From: Agromyces aurantiacus
GTDB taxonomy: Bacteria; Actinomycetota; Actinomycetes; Actinomycetales; Microbacteriaceae
Length of the DNA: 64,000 bases
NCBI RefSeq assembly: GCF_016907355.1
Contig: NZ_JAFBBW010000001.1
Coordinates: 372,001 to 436,000 of the forward strand
Reading direction: 5' to 3'
Shown here: piece after piece, positions 44,795 through 52,529 of the stretch
How positions within the stretch are numbered: the stretch's first letter is position 1
Layout of the letters: the number at the start of each line of letters is the position of its first letter
The notes under the pieces: model-generated
Database searches by the model: none
What the model was told of the DNA's origin: nothing
Seen by the model: only the letters and a program-made list of their open reading frames with translations
Position numbers and translations under genes: made by a program

Positions 44795-46255
44795 ATGGAT
44801 ACGACCGACCCGAGCCCCAGGAGTAGAGAGGTTGACCTGACGCGTGCGCCGCTTGGCGTCAAGGCAGCCTCTGCTCTCGTCGCGGCCATTGCAGCGAGCG
44901 ATGATCGGGTCGAACGTTACTACCTTGAGGTCAAGAGCGATCTTAACCTCTCGCAGAAGAACGACGTCGCCAAGATCGCGAAATTCATTCTCGGGTCGGC
45001 CAACCGACTTCCGAGCGTGGCAAGTGCGGCATTCGAGGGCTACGGCGTAATGGTCATCGGGGTCGCGCCTGGCGAGGTTCGGGGTGTCCCGCCGGTCGAA
45101 GTGCTGGAGCTCGACAAGGTGATCGGCCAGTACCTCGGCGTCACTGGCCCACGCTGGGATGTCGTCCGGGTGCCCATCACCGGGTCCACCAATGAGGTCT
45201 TGGTGGTAGTCGTTGATCCGCCCGAGGACGGTCAGGATCCCTTCCTGTGCCGCAAGGAGGGCGAGAATCTCTACAACGGTCGCGTCTACGTTCGCGCCGA
45301 CGGCGAGACACGGGAGGCGAAGGCGGAGGAACTCGACCTCCTCCTAAAGCGCGGAAAGTACCAAGCAGCCCCCGATGTCAGCTTCGAAGTAGACGTCGCC
45401 GGGATGGCGTACCCGGTGAGCCTTGACGATGCCCGGACCGCAGATGCGTACATCGCGCAGACCAAGCAGCGGTTGCTTGCGGCGTTGCCACAGCAGGAGC
45501 CGGAGCCGGAGGAGGGGCGGTCCGACGTCTTTGATGCTGCGCGGGCATCCATCGTCGGCCCAAACATGGCCGCGATGATGCAGGAGATCATGAAGGGATC
45601 TGGCCTGGGCGGTGGGGTGTTTGGATTTGATCCCGAGTCTCGCACCGAGGAGCAGTACCGCGCCTCGATCGCTCGATGGGAGGAGCGCGTCCGTGAGGAA
45701 TGGCGCGAGGCGCCCGACAAACTCGCCGGCTATGCCCTCGACGGCGTCTCGATCCGTGTCTCGAACGCTACGAAGGTCTTCTTCCACGACGTCGAAGTGA
45801 AGATCCACCTCGAGGGGGCGGTCCGAGGGATCGTTTGGCGCGACGGCTCGAACTCATACAGGGAGCTTGACCTTGATCTTCCGTCACCACCGCGGAGTTG
45901 GGGACCAACCCCCCGCGTGCCGTTCAATCCCGGGTTGATCAACCCGCCGCACTACATTCCAACGCCCAACTTCCCGTCGACCTATCGATCGCCGCTCGAC
46001 TGGAACAACGGCGGGTCCGTCGACCTCACGCTCGACGTCGGCGATCTTCGTCCGCGTCAGACGTTCAGCTCGGATGACGACGAGCTCATCCTGGTCCTCC
46101 CGCTCACGGCCGATGCCGAAGTGCACGGCACGTGGGAGATCACAGCCCGAGACCACAATGAGATCTACACAGGAGAGCTGACGGTACTTGTCGGACCGCC
46201 GCTTGAGCTGACTGACGCCGTGCGCGAGTTCCTCAAGCTCGACCGACCCGCTTGA
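44795..46255 (+). CDS. AlbA_2 (Schlafen-type) domain protein
   Basis: 486 residues. The segment at about 40-165 (YYLEVKSDLNLSQKNDVAKIAKFILGSANR ... GYGVMVIGVAPGE) has the AlbA_2 pattern: E-x-K, then an aliphatic-N helix, then a beta-strand with G-V. AlbA_2/Schlafen domains can bind or cut nucleic acid and occur in defence. A middle part of helices and a beta-rich C-terminus (residues 330-470) are not recognised. Separate promoter from the hsd/CBASS operon. Ends 23 bases past the stop of the convergent integrase tail. Confidence 0.65.
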   Translation: MDTTDPSPRSREVDLTRAPLGVKAASALVAAIAASDDRVERYYLEVKSDLNLSQKNDVAKIAKFILGSANRLPSVASAAFEGYGVMVIGVAPGEVRGVPPVEVLELDKVIGQYLGVTGPRWDVVRVPITGSTNEVLVVVVDPPEDGQDPFLCRKEGENLYNGRVYVRADGETREAKAEELDLLLKRGKYQAAPDVSFEVDVAGMAYPVSLDDARTADAYIAQTKQRLLAALPQQEPEPEEGRSDVFDAARASIVGPNMAAMMQEIMKGSGLGGGVFGFDPESRTEEQYRASIARWEERVREEWREAPDKLAGYALDGVSIRVSNATKVFFHDVEVKIHLEGAVRGIVWRDGSNSYRELDLDLPSPPRSWGPTPRVPFNPGLINPPHYIPTPNFPSTYRSPLDWNNGGSVDLTLDVGDLRPRQTFSSDDDELILVLPLTADAEVHGTWEITARDHNEIYTGELTVLVGPPLELTDAVREFLKLDRPA

Positions 46256-46619
46256 GCATGTTCCGCACCGTGGAGGCCGAGAACCCCACCCGCTCGGCGA
46301 TTCGGTCGTACGACAAGCCGTCTGTTCTGAGCGAGCGGGCGAGTGCGATCTCAGCCTCATTCATCGAGTTCGGCCGCTTGGTGATTCCAGCTCGCTTCAG
46401 CCGGTGATGCACTGTCCACTCGTTGATCCGATACTTCCGGGCGATTTCGGTCGCTCGCATGCCGGCTTGGTAGTCCGCCACGATGCCGGCGTTGGTCTCC
46501 GGGCTCAGCCGCTTAGGGCCTTGTCGTACAGGGGTGGCCGTTTCCGGCCGTAGAACCCGCCCAGCGTTCGCCTGAGCCCGCAACTTCTCGAGGTGGGCCG
46601 TCGCCCTTTCTCGATTGCA
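46233..46619 (-). pseudogene. severed C-terminal tail of the serine integrase (double HTH)
   Basis: 128 codons plus stop counted from the crossover Cys codon at 46617-46619. It has no start codon of its own near the junction. Two helix-turn-helix segments are visible: ATEIARKYRINEWTVHHRLKRAG and LSYDRIAERVGFSASTVRNMLKR. In the circular form it would be fused in frame to the 611-residue integrase. It may be silent when integrated. It converges on, and overlaps, the AlbA_2 gene end. Confidence 0.75.
46616..46619. other. attR core of the integrated element
   Basis: TGCA in the context GATTGCAGT. The GAT half comes from the element and the GT half from the chromosome. Confidence 0.75.
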
Positions 46620-46653
46620 GTGGGATTGCAGCAGGCGCACCAGCGAGCGATCG

Positions 46654-46697
46654 CCGGAAGGCCCGTTCGAGTCGGGATCGACTCGGCGGGCCTTCGG
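46654..46697 (+). terminator. hairpin, probably the native terminator of tRNA-Leu
   Basis: Outer stem CCGGAAGGCCCG with CGGGCCTTCGG (one bulge) and an inner stem CGAGTC/GACTCG. It lies 35 bases past attR, so before insertion it would have been about 50 bases after the tRNA. Confidence 0.55.
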
Positions 46698-46790
46698 CGT
46701 ATCGTCCGGCCGACCGGGCCCCGCGGGACGCCGCGGCCGACGCGGAACGCGCACCGACCGGATGGGCAGCCCCGGCATCCCCTCGGTCAC

Positions 46791-46803
46791 TAGGCTGCGG
46801 GGC
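46791..46803 (+). promoter_or_regulatory. leaderless -10 for PAP2 gene
   Basis: TAGGCT, then 7 nt, then ATG 46804. Confidence 0.4.
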
Positions 46804-47505
46804 ATGCGCCGGTTCCTGCGTTCGTTCGTCCTCCCGGGACTCGGAGCGATCGCCGTGCTCGCCGTGGCCGGGCGGGCAGCCCGGTTGCTCGGCGGCGACG
46901 ATCCGCGGGAGGATCGCGCGGTGCGGGCGCTCCAGTCCGCGGCGGGCCACGCGCACGGCGACGATCCGCGGGTCGAGGCGCGCGCGACCCATCCGAGCCT
47001 CGATCGGGTCACGCGAGCCCTCTCCTGGTACTCCGGGGTGCCCCAGATGATCGCGAACGGCGCGGCCTGGTGCGCCGTGACGTGGTGGCTCACCCGCGAC
47101 CGCCGTCGCGCCCTCGCCCCCGGTGCGGCGCTGGCGCTCGAGACCGCCTGCTTCGTCGCATCCGCGGCGCTCGTCGGACGCCCGCGACCCCCGGGCGTCT
47201 GGCGACCGGAGGCGCCGCACGCGACGTCGTCGTTCCCGTCGGGGCACACGGCGGCGTCCGTCGCGATCCACACCACGCTCGCCGACCTCCTCGACCGGCA
47301 CGGAGTCCGCGGCGCCGGGGTGCTCGGCCCCGTGCTGCGGTACGCGATCCCGAGCGGGGTCGCGTTCTCCCGCGTCTACCGTGGTCAGCACCACATCTCG
47401 GACACCGTCGCGGGCGCCGTGCTGGGGCGGTGGAGCGCCGCGGTCGTGCGGCGGGAGCTGGTCTCCTCGGGCCGGTCGGCCGATCGGGCCGCGACGCGGC
47501 GCTGA
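46804..47505 (+). CDS. PAP2-family membrane phosphatase
   Basis: 233 residues with several hydrophobic helices. PAP2 motifs: LVGRPRP (shortened first motif), SFPSGHT, and SRVYRGQHHISD, with the catalytic His residues. Family members remove phosphate from lipid phosphates such as undecaprenyl pyrophosphate or phosphatidate. First chromosomal gene beyond the element. TAGGCT 7 nt before ATG suggests a leaderless message. Confidence 0.88.
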   Translation: MRRFLRSFVLPGLGAIAVLAVAGRAARLLGGDDPREDRAVRALQSAAGHAHGDDPRVEARATHPSLDRVTRALSWYSGVPQMIANGAAWCAVTWWLTRDRRRALAPGAALALETACFVASAALVGRPRPPGVWRPEAPHATSSFPSGHTAASVAIHTTLADLLDRHGVRGAGVLGPVLRYAIPSGVAFSRVYRGQHHISDTVAGAVLGRWSAAVVRRELVSSGRSADRAATRR

Positions 47506-47530
47506 CCGCCCGGCGACGCGACGACGGGAT

Positions 47531-48682
47531 TCAGGCGGCGACGGACGCCGACCCCGCTGAGGCCTGGACGGCCGCCTCGCGCACCGCCGCTCCGGCGTCG
47601 ATCCCTACCGCCGTCACCACCTCGCCCCGCACGGCGCCGACGCTCATGGCGACGCCGGCCAGCGGCTGGGTCCAGCGGATGCCGGGGTGGGCGACGCCCC
47701 ATCCCGAGAGCGTCGCGCCGTGGATGCGGCTCGAGAACGTGGCGTCGAAGCGGTACCCCCCTGGGTCGGGCGCGTCGAGCAGGTCGTGGAGCATGGCACG
47801 CGCCGCATGACGCCCCTGCGCCTCCGCGTCGGCCCAGTGGTCCACGCGAACCTCCGACGCGCCCGCTCGCACCGCCGCCGCACCCCCGGCCGCGTACACG
47901 CCCGGGACAGCGGTCCGCATCCGGCCGTCGACCGCGATGGCGCCGTCGGCGGCGCCGAGGAAGCGCGGCCGCATCGGCACGGTGCCGTGCGCGACGATCG
48001 CGACGTGGGCGTGGACGCGCTCGCCGCGGTCGAGCTCGATCCGGATCGCCGCCGGTCCGACGGCGATGTCGGCGACGCGACGGCCGAACCTCGTGTGGAC
48101 GGCGCGTCGATGCAGGTCGGCGAGGGACGACGCCACCTCGGGGCCCAGTCTGCTGCACATCGGCAGGACCGAGTTCGAGACCAGCGTCACGTGCACGCCC
48201 GCCTCGGCGAGCACCGAGGCGGTCTCGGAGCCGACGAGCCCCGCACCGAGGACGATGGCGCGCGGGTCGTCCGCGGGAAGGAGTGCGCGCACCCGTTCGG
48301 CGTCCGCGGTCGAGTGCATGGTCGTGAGTCGGTCGGCGGCCGCGAGCGGGCCGCTCGCGGCGAGTCCCCGCGGTCGACTTCCGGACGCGATGAGCACGAG
48401 CCGTGCTCCCAGGCCGACGCCCGAACGCAATCGCACCACCGGTCCCGGATCCACCGCGATCGCCTCGTCGTCGACCAGGTCGACGCCGGGGGGAACGGTC
48501 CGCGCGGCCTGCGTCGCGGTCAGCAGGCCCGGCAGCACGCCCTTGGTCACGAGCGTCCGGTTGATGGGAGTGGCGGGCTCGACGATCGTGATGCGGCCGG
48601 GCCATCCGCTCCGGATGAGCTCGCCGGCCGCGGCGAGGCCGGCGGCCCCGGCTCCGATGATGACCGCGTGATCCGACGTCAT
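47531..48682 (-). CDS. FAD/NAD(P)-dependent oxidoreductase
   Basis: 383 residues. FAD-binding GAGAAG at 10-15, a second nucleotide fold GAGLVGSETA near 147 and a C-terminal AAGGAAAV flavin motif. Resembles rubredoxin/ferredoxin reductase-like enzymes. GGAGG lies 5 nt before ATG. Divergent from a small metal-binding protein; two ATACCC palindromes lie between, so metal or sulfur stress control is likely. No redox-active Cys pair of mercuric reductase type is seen at the N-terminus. Confidence 0.8.
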   Translation of the reverse strand: MTSDHAVIIGAGAAGLAAAGELIRSGWPGRITIVEPATPINRTLVTKGVLPGLLTATQAARTVPPGVDLVDDEAIAVDPGPVVRLRSGVGLGARLVLIASGSRPRGLAASGPLAAADRLTTMHSTADAERVRALLPADDPRAIVLGAGLVGSETASVLAEAGVHVTLVSNSVLPMCSRLGPEVASSLADLHRRAVHTRFGRRVADIAVGPAAIRIELDRGERVHAHVAIVAHGTVPMRPRFLGAADGAIAVDGRMRTAVPGVYAAGGAAAVRAGASEVRVDHWADAEAQGRHAARAMLHDLLDAPDPGGYRFDATFSSRIHGATLSGWGVAHPGIRWTQPLAGVAMSVGAVRGEVVTAVGIDAGAAVREAAVQASAGSASVAA

Positions 48683-48704
48683 GGCGACCTCCGTGTTGGC
48701 AAGG

Positions 48705-48719
48705 TACCCCGAGTGGGTA
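48705..48719. promoter_or_regulatory. CsoR-type operator 1
   Basis: TACCC-N5-GGGTA inverted repeat, in the divergent region. Confidence 0.6.
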
Positions 48720-48738
48720 TATCGTCAAGACGAACCAT

Positions 48739-48755
48739 ATACCCCCTATGGGTAT
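48739..48755. promoter_or_regulatory. CsoR-type operator 2
   Basis: ATACCC-N5-GGGTAT perfect inverted repeat, same spacing as operator 1, 34 bases further. This is the pattern known for CsoR/CstR repressors. Confidence 0.7.
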
Positions 48756-48801
48756 TTCTGCACCATGTCCGTCCGGGACGAACCACCGAGAGGAACCCAC
48801 C

Positions 48802-49059
48802 ATGAGCGCTCACTGCTGCAGCACCGACGCCGGCCGCGGCACCGGCCACGTCGCCAAGCCCGCCCACGCGGCCGACCTGCTGCGCGCCGACGCCGACCTC
48901 GCCGAATGCCCCGTCATGCCCGGTAGCATGGTCGCCAAGGCCGACGCCGAGGCCGCCGGCCTGTTCCGCGACGTCGACGGCACCCGGTACTGGTTCTGCT
49001 GCGCGGCGTGCGGCCCGCTCTTCGACGCCGACCCCGCGAAGTACGCCGTCTCCGCCTGA
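48802..49059 (+). CDS. YHS-like metal-binding protein
   Basis: 85 residues. N-terminal SAHCCSTDAG with adjacent Cys, then a YHS/TRASH-like unit: CPVMPGSMV ... GTRYWFCCAACGPLFDADPAKYA. Such domains bind copper or other soft metals. GAGAGGA precedes ATG at 7 nt. It likely acts as a metal carrier or sink under the CsoR-type operators. Confidence 0.75.
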   Translation: MSAHCCSTDAGRGTGHVAKPAHAADLLRADADLAECPVMPGSMVAKADAEAAGLFRDVDGTRYWFCCAACGPLFDADPAKYAVSA

Positions 49060-49110
49060 TCGCTCGTCGGGGACCCGCCGTCACCGCGGGTCCCCGACGC
49101 GTACTGCCGC

Positions 49111-49644
49111 TCACAGCGCGAGCGGCAGCACCTCGGCGTCGGGCAGCGACGCGAGGAACGCGCCGGTCACGAGGAGCTTCGAACCGCGGATGCCGCTGCC
49201 GACGATCAGGCGTTCGTGCGACGCGACCGACGCGTCGACGAGGATCGGCCAGTCGACGGGCAGCCCGACGGGCGTGATGCCGCCGTACTCCATGCCGGTC
49301 AGGGACACGGCGTCGTCCATCGCCGCGAACGAGAGCTTGCGCGCGTCGAGGTGGCGGCGCACGACCCCGTTCACGTCGGCGCGGTCCGAGCCACGCACCA
49401 TCACCGTGGCGTACCACGTGCGCTCGCCGCGACGCGCCTGCACGACGACGCAGTTCGCGCCGTCCGCCATCGCGATGCCGTAGTGCTCGCAGAACGCGGC
49501 CGTGTCGGCCAGGCCGGGGTCGATCGCAGCGACCAGCACGTCGGCGACCGCGCCATCCGCCGCCCCGAGCGCCGCGGCCGTCGGCGCGGCGAGCAGCGCG
49601 GGCGAGTCGAGCGCGGGCGTGAAGTCGAGCGTTCCGAAGCGCAT
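49111..49644 (-). CDS. YbaK/EbsC-family aminoacyl-tRNA deacylase-like protein
   Basis: 177 residues. Typical segments: KLSFA at the catalytic Lys region, MEYGGITPVGLP and a terminal GSGIRGSKLLVTGAFL. YbaK-type enzymes hydrolyse mischarged tRNA. TACCCT lies 6 nt before ATG on the minus strand, suggesting leaderless translation. Confidence 0.85.
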   Translation of the reverse strand: MRFGTLDFTPALDSPALLAAPTAAALGAADGAVADVLVAAIDPGLADTAAFCEHYGIAMADGANCVVVQARRGERTWYATVMVRGSDRADVNGVVRRHLDARKLSFAAMDDAVSLTGMEYGGITPVGLPVDWPILVDASVASHERLIVGSGIRGSKLLVTGAFLASLPDAEVLPLAL

Positions 49645-49696
49645 GCTGCGAGGGTACGACGGATGCCGCGCCGCGCCGATCCTGCGCGCGCAGGGT

Positions 49697-49746
49697 GCGT
49701 GCCGCCGAGACGTCGCGGATGGCGGGTGCCACCGTCCATGCGCGAC
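49697..49746. repeat. 50-bp direct repeat, copy 1
   Basis: The last 35 bases (49712-49746) are identical to copy 2 and form an imperfect palindrome with GTCGCG and CGCGAC ends. Confidence 0.8.
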
Positions 49747-49798
49747 CTTTCGACCACGTGGCGGGCGCTGCTGCGCCGGGGCCGGTGCGGCACAGGAC

Positions 49799-49848
49799 GC
49801 GTGCGGCCGAGTGGTCGCGGATGGCGGGTGCCACCGTCCATGCGCGAC
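49799..49848. repeat. 50-bp direct repeat, copy 2
   Basis: Offset 102 bases from copy 1, differing at about three positions in its first 15 bases. Identical 35-bp palindrome at 49814-49848. Lies in a gene-free stretch between two leftward genes. Confidence 0.8.
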
Positions 49849-49886
49849 GTCTCGAGCGCGCGGGCCGGGCGCGCGCCGGCGTCGAC

Positions 49887-50273
49887 TCAGTCCCGCGGCT
49901 CCAACCGCAGCGTCACGCGCGCGACGTCGGGGCCGACGACCGTGGCGACCACGCTCGCCGGGTGCTGTCGGTACTTGTCGCGGTAGGCGGCATCCAGCGC
50001 GTCGTGCGTCGCGGTCTCGGAGGCCGGAACGTCGACGAACGCGACGTCGCGCTCGACTCCGCCGGCACGGATGCGACCCATGCCGGAGCGCTTCGCGTGG
50101 ACGTACCATCCGTTCTCGGGACCGTAGGCCGACCTCACGTAGAGATCGTCGCCCGCGCGGACGACCCAGATGATCACGTCCCTCCGCAACGTGCCGTCGC
50201 GCCGGTACGACGCGACCCGCAGCTCCTCGGCGCCGCCGATGCGGGCCAGCTCGTCAGGGGTCCAGGTGCTCAT
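49887..50273 (-). CDS. DUF2255 family protein
   Basis: 128 residues, starting MSTWTPDELARIGGAEELRVAS with the family's IIWVVRAGDDLYVRSAYGP core. Related to flavin- or F420-type nitroreductase folds, function unknown. No membrane segment. Stands alone in its direction between the deacylase and the DeoR regulator. Confidence 0.85.
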   Translation of the reverse strand: MSTWTPDELARIGGAEELRVASYRRDGTLRRDVIIWVVRAGDDLYVRSAYGPENGWYVHAKRSGMGRIRAGGVERDVAFVDVPASETATHDALDAAYRDKYRQHPASVVATVVGPDVARVTLRLEPRD

Positions 50274-50417
50274 GCGCGCTCCTTCCGATGGGTCGATCCT
50301 GCGACGACGACGACGGATTCGCGAGTCCCGGATTGCTGCGGGTCGACCCGCGGGAAGTCGGGATTCGGGAACGAGACGGGCCGGGCAGGGGGAGCGGATG
50401 GCGCGCCGTGCCGGTGC

Positions 50418-51170
50418 TCAGGCGCGGATCAGCGGCACGCCCGCCGCGTCGAGCGCGTCGAGCGCGGGCGAGTCGGCCGCGTCGGTGATGACGCCCGACA
50501 CCGCGCCGAGCGGCAGCACCTCGAACGCCGACGCCGCGCCGATCTTCTCGGCGCTCGCGAGCACGTAGGTGTCGCCGGCTCGCGCGGCGAGGGCGCGCTT
50601 CATCGCGGCATCCTCGCGGTCGCCGGTCGTGAGGCCCGCCTCGGCGTGGACGCCCGTGACGCCGAGGAGGAAGAGGTCGGCACGAAGGTGCGACGCCGTC
50701 TCGACGGCGGTCGCGCCGTAGGCGACCATCGAGTGCCGGAACAGGCGGCCGCCGATGATCTCGACGTCGATGCCCTCGTGCTCGGCGAGGGCGACCGCGA
50801 CCGTGGGGCTGTGCGTGACGACGGTCGCGCGCAGGTCGCGCGGCAGGGCCTGCACGACGGCGAGGGCGGTCGTGCCGCCGTCGATGGCGACGACCGCCCC
50901 GGGCGCGACGAGCGCCGCCGCCGCCGCGCCGACGCGGCGCTTGCCCGCCGGTGAGACGTCGGCCCGGGTCGTGTAGTCGGCCACCGCGGGGGAGACGGGG
51001 AGGGCCCCGCCGTACACGCGCTGCACGAGTCCGGCGGCCGCGAGTTCGCGCAGGTCGCGCCGGATCATGTCCTCGGTCACGCCGAGTTCGGCCGCGATCT
51101 CGCGGGCGACGATCCGCCCATCGCGGTGGAGTCGGTCGAGCAGCAGGTCACGGCGTTGCGCGGTAAGCAC
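50418..51170 (-). CDS. DeoR-family transcriptional regulator
   Basis: 250 residues. N-terminal winged helix (RRDLLLDRLHRDGRIVAREIAAELGVTEDMIRRDLRELA) and a sugar-isomerase-like C-terminal effector domain (VAIDGGTTALAV, VTHSPTVAV, LFLLGVTGVHAEAGLT). Such proteins sense sugar phosphates. GTG 51170 follows AAGGAGAAA. Divergent from the DUF4406-like gene, which it may control. Confidence 0.9.
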   Translation of the reverse strand: MLTAQRRDLLLDRLHRDGRIVAREIAAELGVTEDMIRRDLRELAAAGLVQRVYGGALPVSPAVADYTTRADVSPAGKRRVGAAAAALVAPGAVVAIDGGTTALAVVQALPRDLRATVVTHSPTVAVALAEHEGIDVEIIGGRLFRHSMVAYGATAVETASHLRADLFLLGVTGVHAEAGLTTGDREDAAMKRALAARAGDTYVLASAEKIGAASAFEVLPLGAVSGVITDAADSPALDALDAAGVPLIRA

Positions 51171-51201
51171 ACGTTTCTCCTTGTTGTTACGCGTTTATCC
51201 A

Positions 51202-51207
51202 TACTAT
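51202..51207 (+). promoter_or_regulatory. -10 element of the DUF4406-like gene
   Basis: TACTAT, 11 nt before ATG 51219, inside the near-palindrome CCATACTATGG. Confidence 0.35.
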
Positions 51208-51218
51208 GGTGTCGGACC

Positions 51219-51593
51219 ATGGAACCGAAACTCATCCTCATCGCCGGCCCGTACCGATCCGGAACCGGCGACGACCCCGACCTCCTCGACCGCAACCTCC
51301 GCCGCCTCGAGGAGGCGGCGTGGCCGATCTTCCGCAAGGGCCACGTGCCGATGATCGGCGAGTGGGTCGCACTTCCCGTGCTCTCGAGCGCGGGAGCCGA
51401 GGGCCTCGACGACCCGCTCGCCGAGCAGGTCATGTACCCCACCGCGCACCGGCTGCTCCAGCACTGCGACGGCGTGCTGCGCCTGCCGGGCGAGTCGCGC
51501 GGCGCCGACCAGGACGTCGCGATCGCGCGGGAGCGCGGGATCCCCGTGTGGTTCACGGTCGACGAGCTCCCGGATGCCGCCGCCGTGGCGTGA
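51219..51593 (+). CDS. DUF4406-like / nucleoside deoxyribosyltransferase-fold protein
   Basis: 124 residues: LILIAGPYRSGTGDDPDLLDRNLRRLEEAAWPIFRKGHVPMIGEWVALPVL ... DGVLRLPGESRGADQDVAIARERGIPVWFTVDEL. The GPY...N...A and LPG.S.G...E/D patterns resemble nucleoside 2-deoxyribosyltransferase-like folds. Substrate unknown; the adjacent DeoR suggests a sugar or nucleoside context. Confidence 0.7.
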   Translation: MEPKLILIAGPYRSGTGDDPDLLDRNLRRLEEAAWPIFRKGHVPMIGEWVALPVLSSAGAEGLDDPLAEQVMYPTAHRLLQHCDGVLRLPGESRGADQDVAIARERGIPVWFTVDELPDAAAVA

Positions 51594-51605
51594 GCGCTCC
51601 GCGCC

Positions 51606-52328
51606 TCAGCCGAGCGTGGGCGATTCGGCCAGCGGCTCGATGAGCGTCGGGTCGCCCGGGTCGATGCGCCGCTGGTTGTTCACGCGCGGATCGACCTCGT
51701 ACTCGGTGATGGTCGGCGCGACGCGGTCGGACTGGGCGAGCAGGAAATCGACCATCGCCTGCGCATCGGCGGGCGAGAGCTTGGCCGGATCGAGGTAGTG
51801 GTCGATCGCGTCGAGCGGGAGGTACACGGGCATCCGGTCGTGGATCTCGCCCGAGGCATCCCGCGCCTCGCGCGTGATGATCGAGGTCGAGACCTCCCAG
51901 CTGCCGTCGTCGAGCTTGCGCGCGGTCGAGATGCCGGCGGCCGCGAGCAGGTCGTCGGGCCCGTGCAGGTAGTGCGCGCGCTTCTTGCCGGGCTCGCCCG
52001 TCCACTCGTAATAGCCCCGCATGGGCACGATGCAGCGGCCCGACGCGAACGCGCCCTTCCACAGCCCGTTGGTGGCGACCGTCTCGATGCGGCTGTTGAA
52101 CTGCGGGCGCTTCGACTCCTTCATGAAGGCCGGATGGAAGTCCCATCGGGCAGGCTCGAGCCGCCGCACGAACTCGCCCGTGTCGGACTTCGCGCGCTCG
52201 CGCACGATCGGGACCGTGTCGGTCGGCGCGAGGCTGTATCGCGGCTGCCAGTCGGCGAAGTCGTTCTCGGCATCGAAGACCGCGGTGAGGTCGTCGGCCT
52301 GCTGGGAGACCACGAAGCGTCCGCACAT
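51606..52328 (-). CDS. SOS response-associated peptidase (SRAP/YedK, HMCES family)
   Basis: 240 residues. Catalytic Cys2 (MCGRF) after Met removal, FNSRIET, CIVPMRGYYEW and HDRMPV motifs. It forms a thiazolidine crosslink with abasic sites in single-stranded DNA, shielding them. GGAGGG precedes ATG. Confidence 0.95.
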   Translation of the reverse strand: MCGRFVVSQQADDLTAVFDAENDFADWQPRYSLAPTDTVPIVRERAKSDTGEFVRRLEPARWDFHPAFMKESKRPQFNSRIETVATNGLWKGAFASGRCIVPMRGYYEWTGEPGKKRAHYLHGPDDLLAAAGISTARKLDDGSWEVSTSIITREARDASGEIHDRMPVYLPLDAIDHYLDPAKLSPADAQAMVDFLLAQSDRVAPTITEYEVDPRVNNQRRIDPGDPTLIEPLAESPTLG

Positions 52329-52529
52329 GGGAGGCCCTCCGATCGGGATGGCACGAGCCTACGCCGGGCCTCCGACACGCCGGTGGGCCGAAATGAGGGC
52401 TGCGCGAACGCCCCTCTTCTGGGTACGTTGAATCGGAGATCGGTTTCCGATCCATCGGGCGACACGACGAGGTGCCGCTCGACGTCGGAGTGCATCCGAT
52501 CGCATCGCAAGCGAGAAGAGAGGGCACCA

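Larger units (their letters stand above)
24194..46619. mobile_element. 22.4-kb integrative element (serine integrase, conjugation-type module, defence cargo)
   Basis: Bounded by the TGCA cores. The left part (to about 32.4 kb) is transcribed leftwards and holds integrase, antirestriction, replication-relaxation, coupling ATPase and methylase genes. The right part is transcribed rightwards and holds type I restriction-modification, CBASS and other defence-like genes. I see no relaxase of known type, no VirB4 and no mating-pair apparatus, so it is more likely mobilizable or an AICE-like element than a full type IV secretion ICE. Some cargo genes use A/T-ending codons more than their chromosomal neighbours. 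Confidence 0.85.

Noticed and set aside
46256..46803. Separate HTH gene starting upstream of 46619 on the minus strand
   Set aside because: The frame continues into antisense of the PAP2 gene with no ribosome-binding site. The in-phase att core explains it better as an integrase tail.
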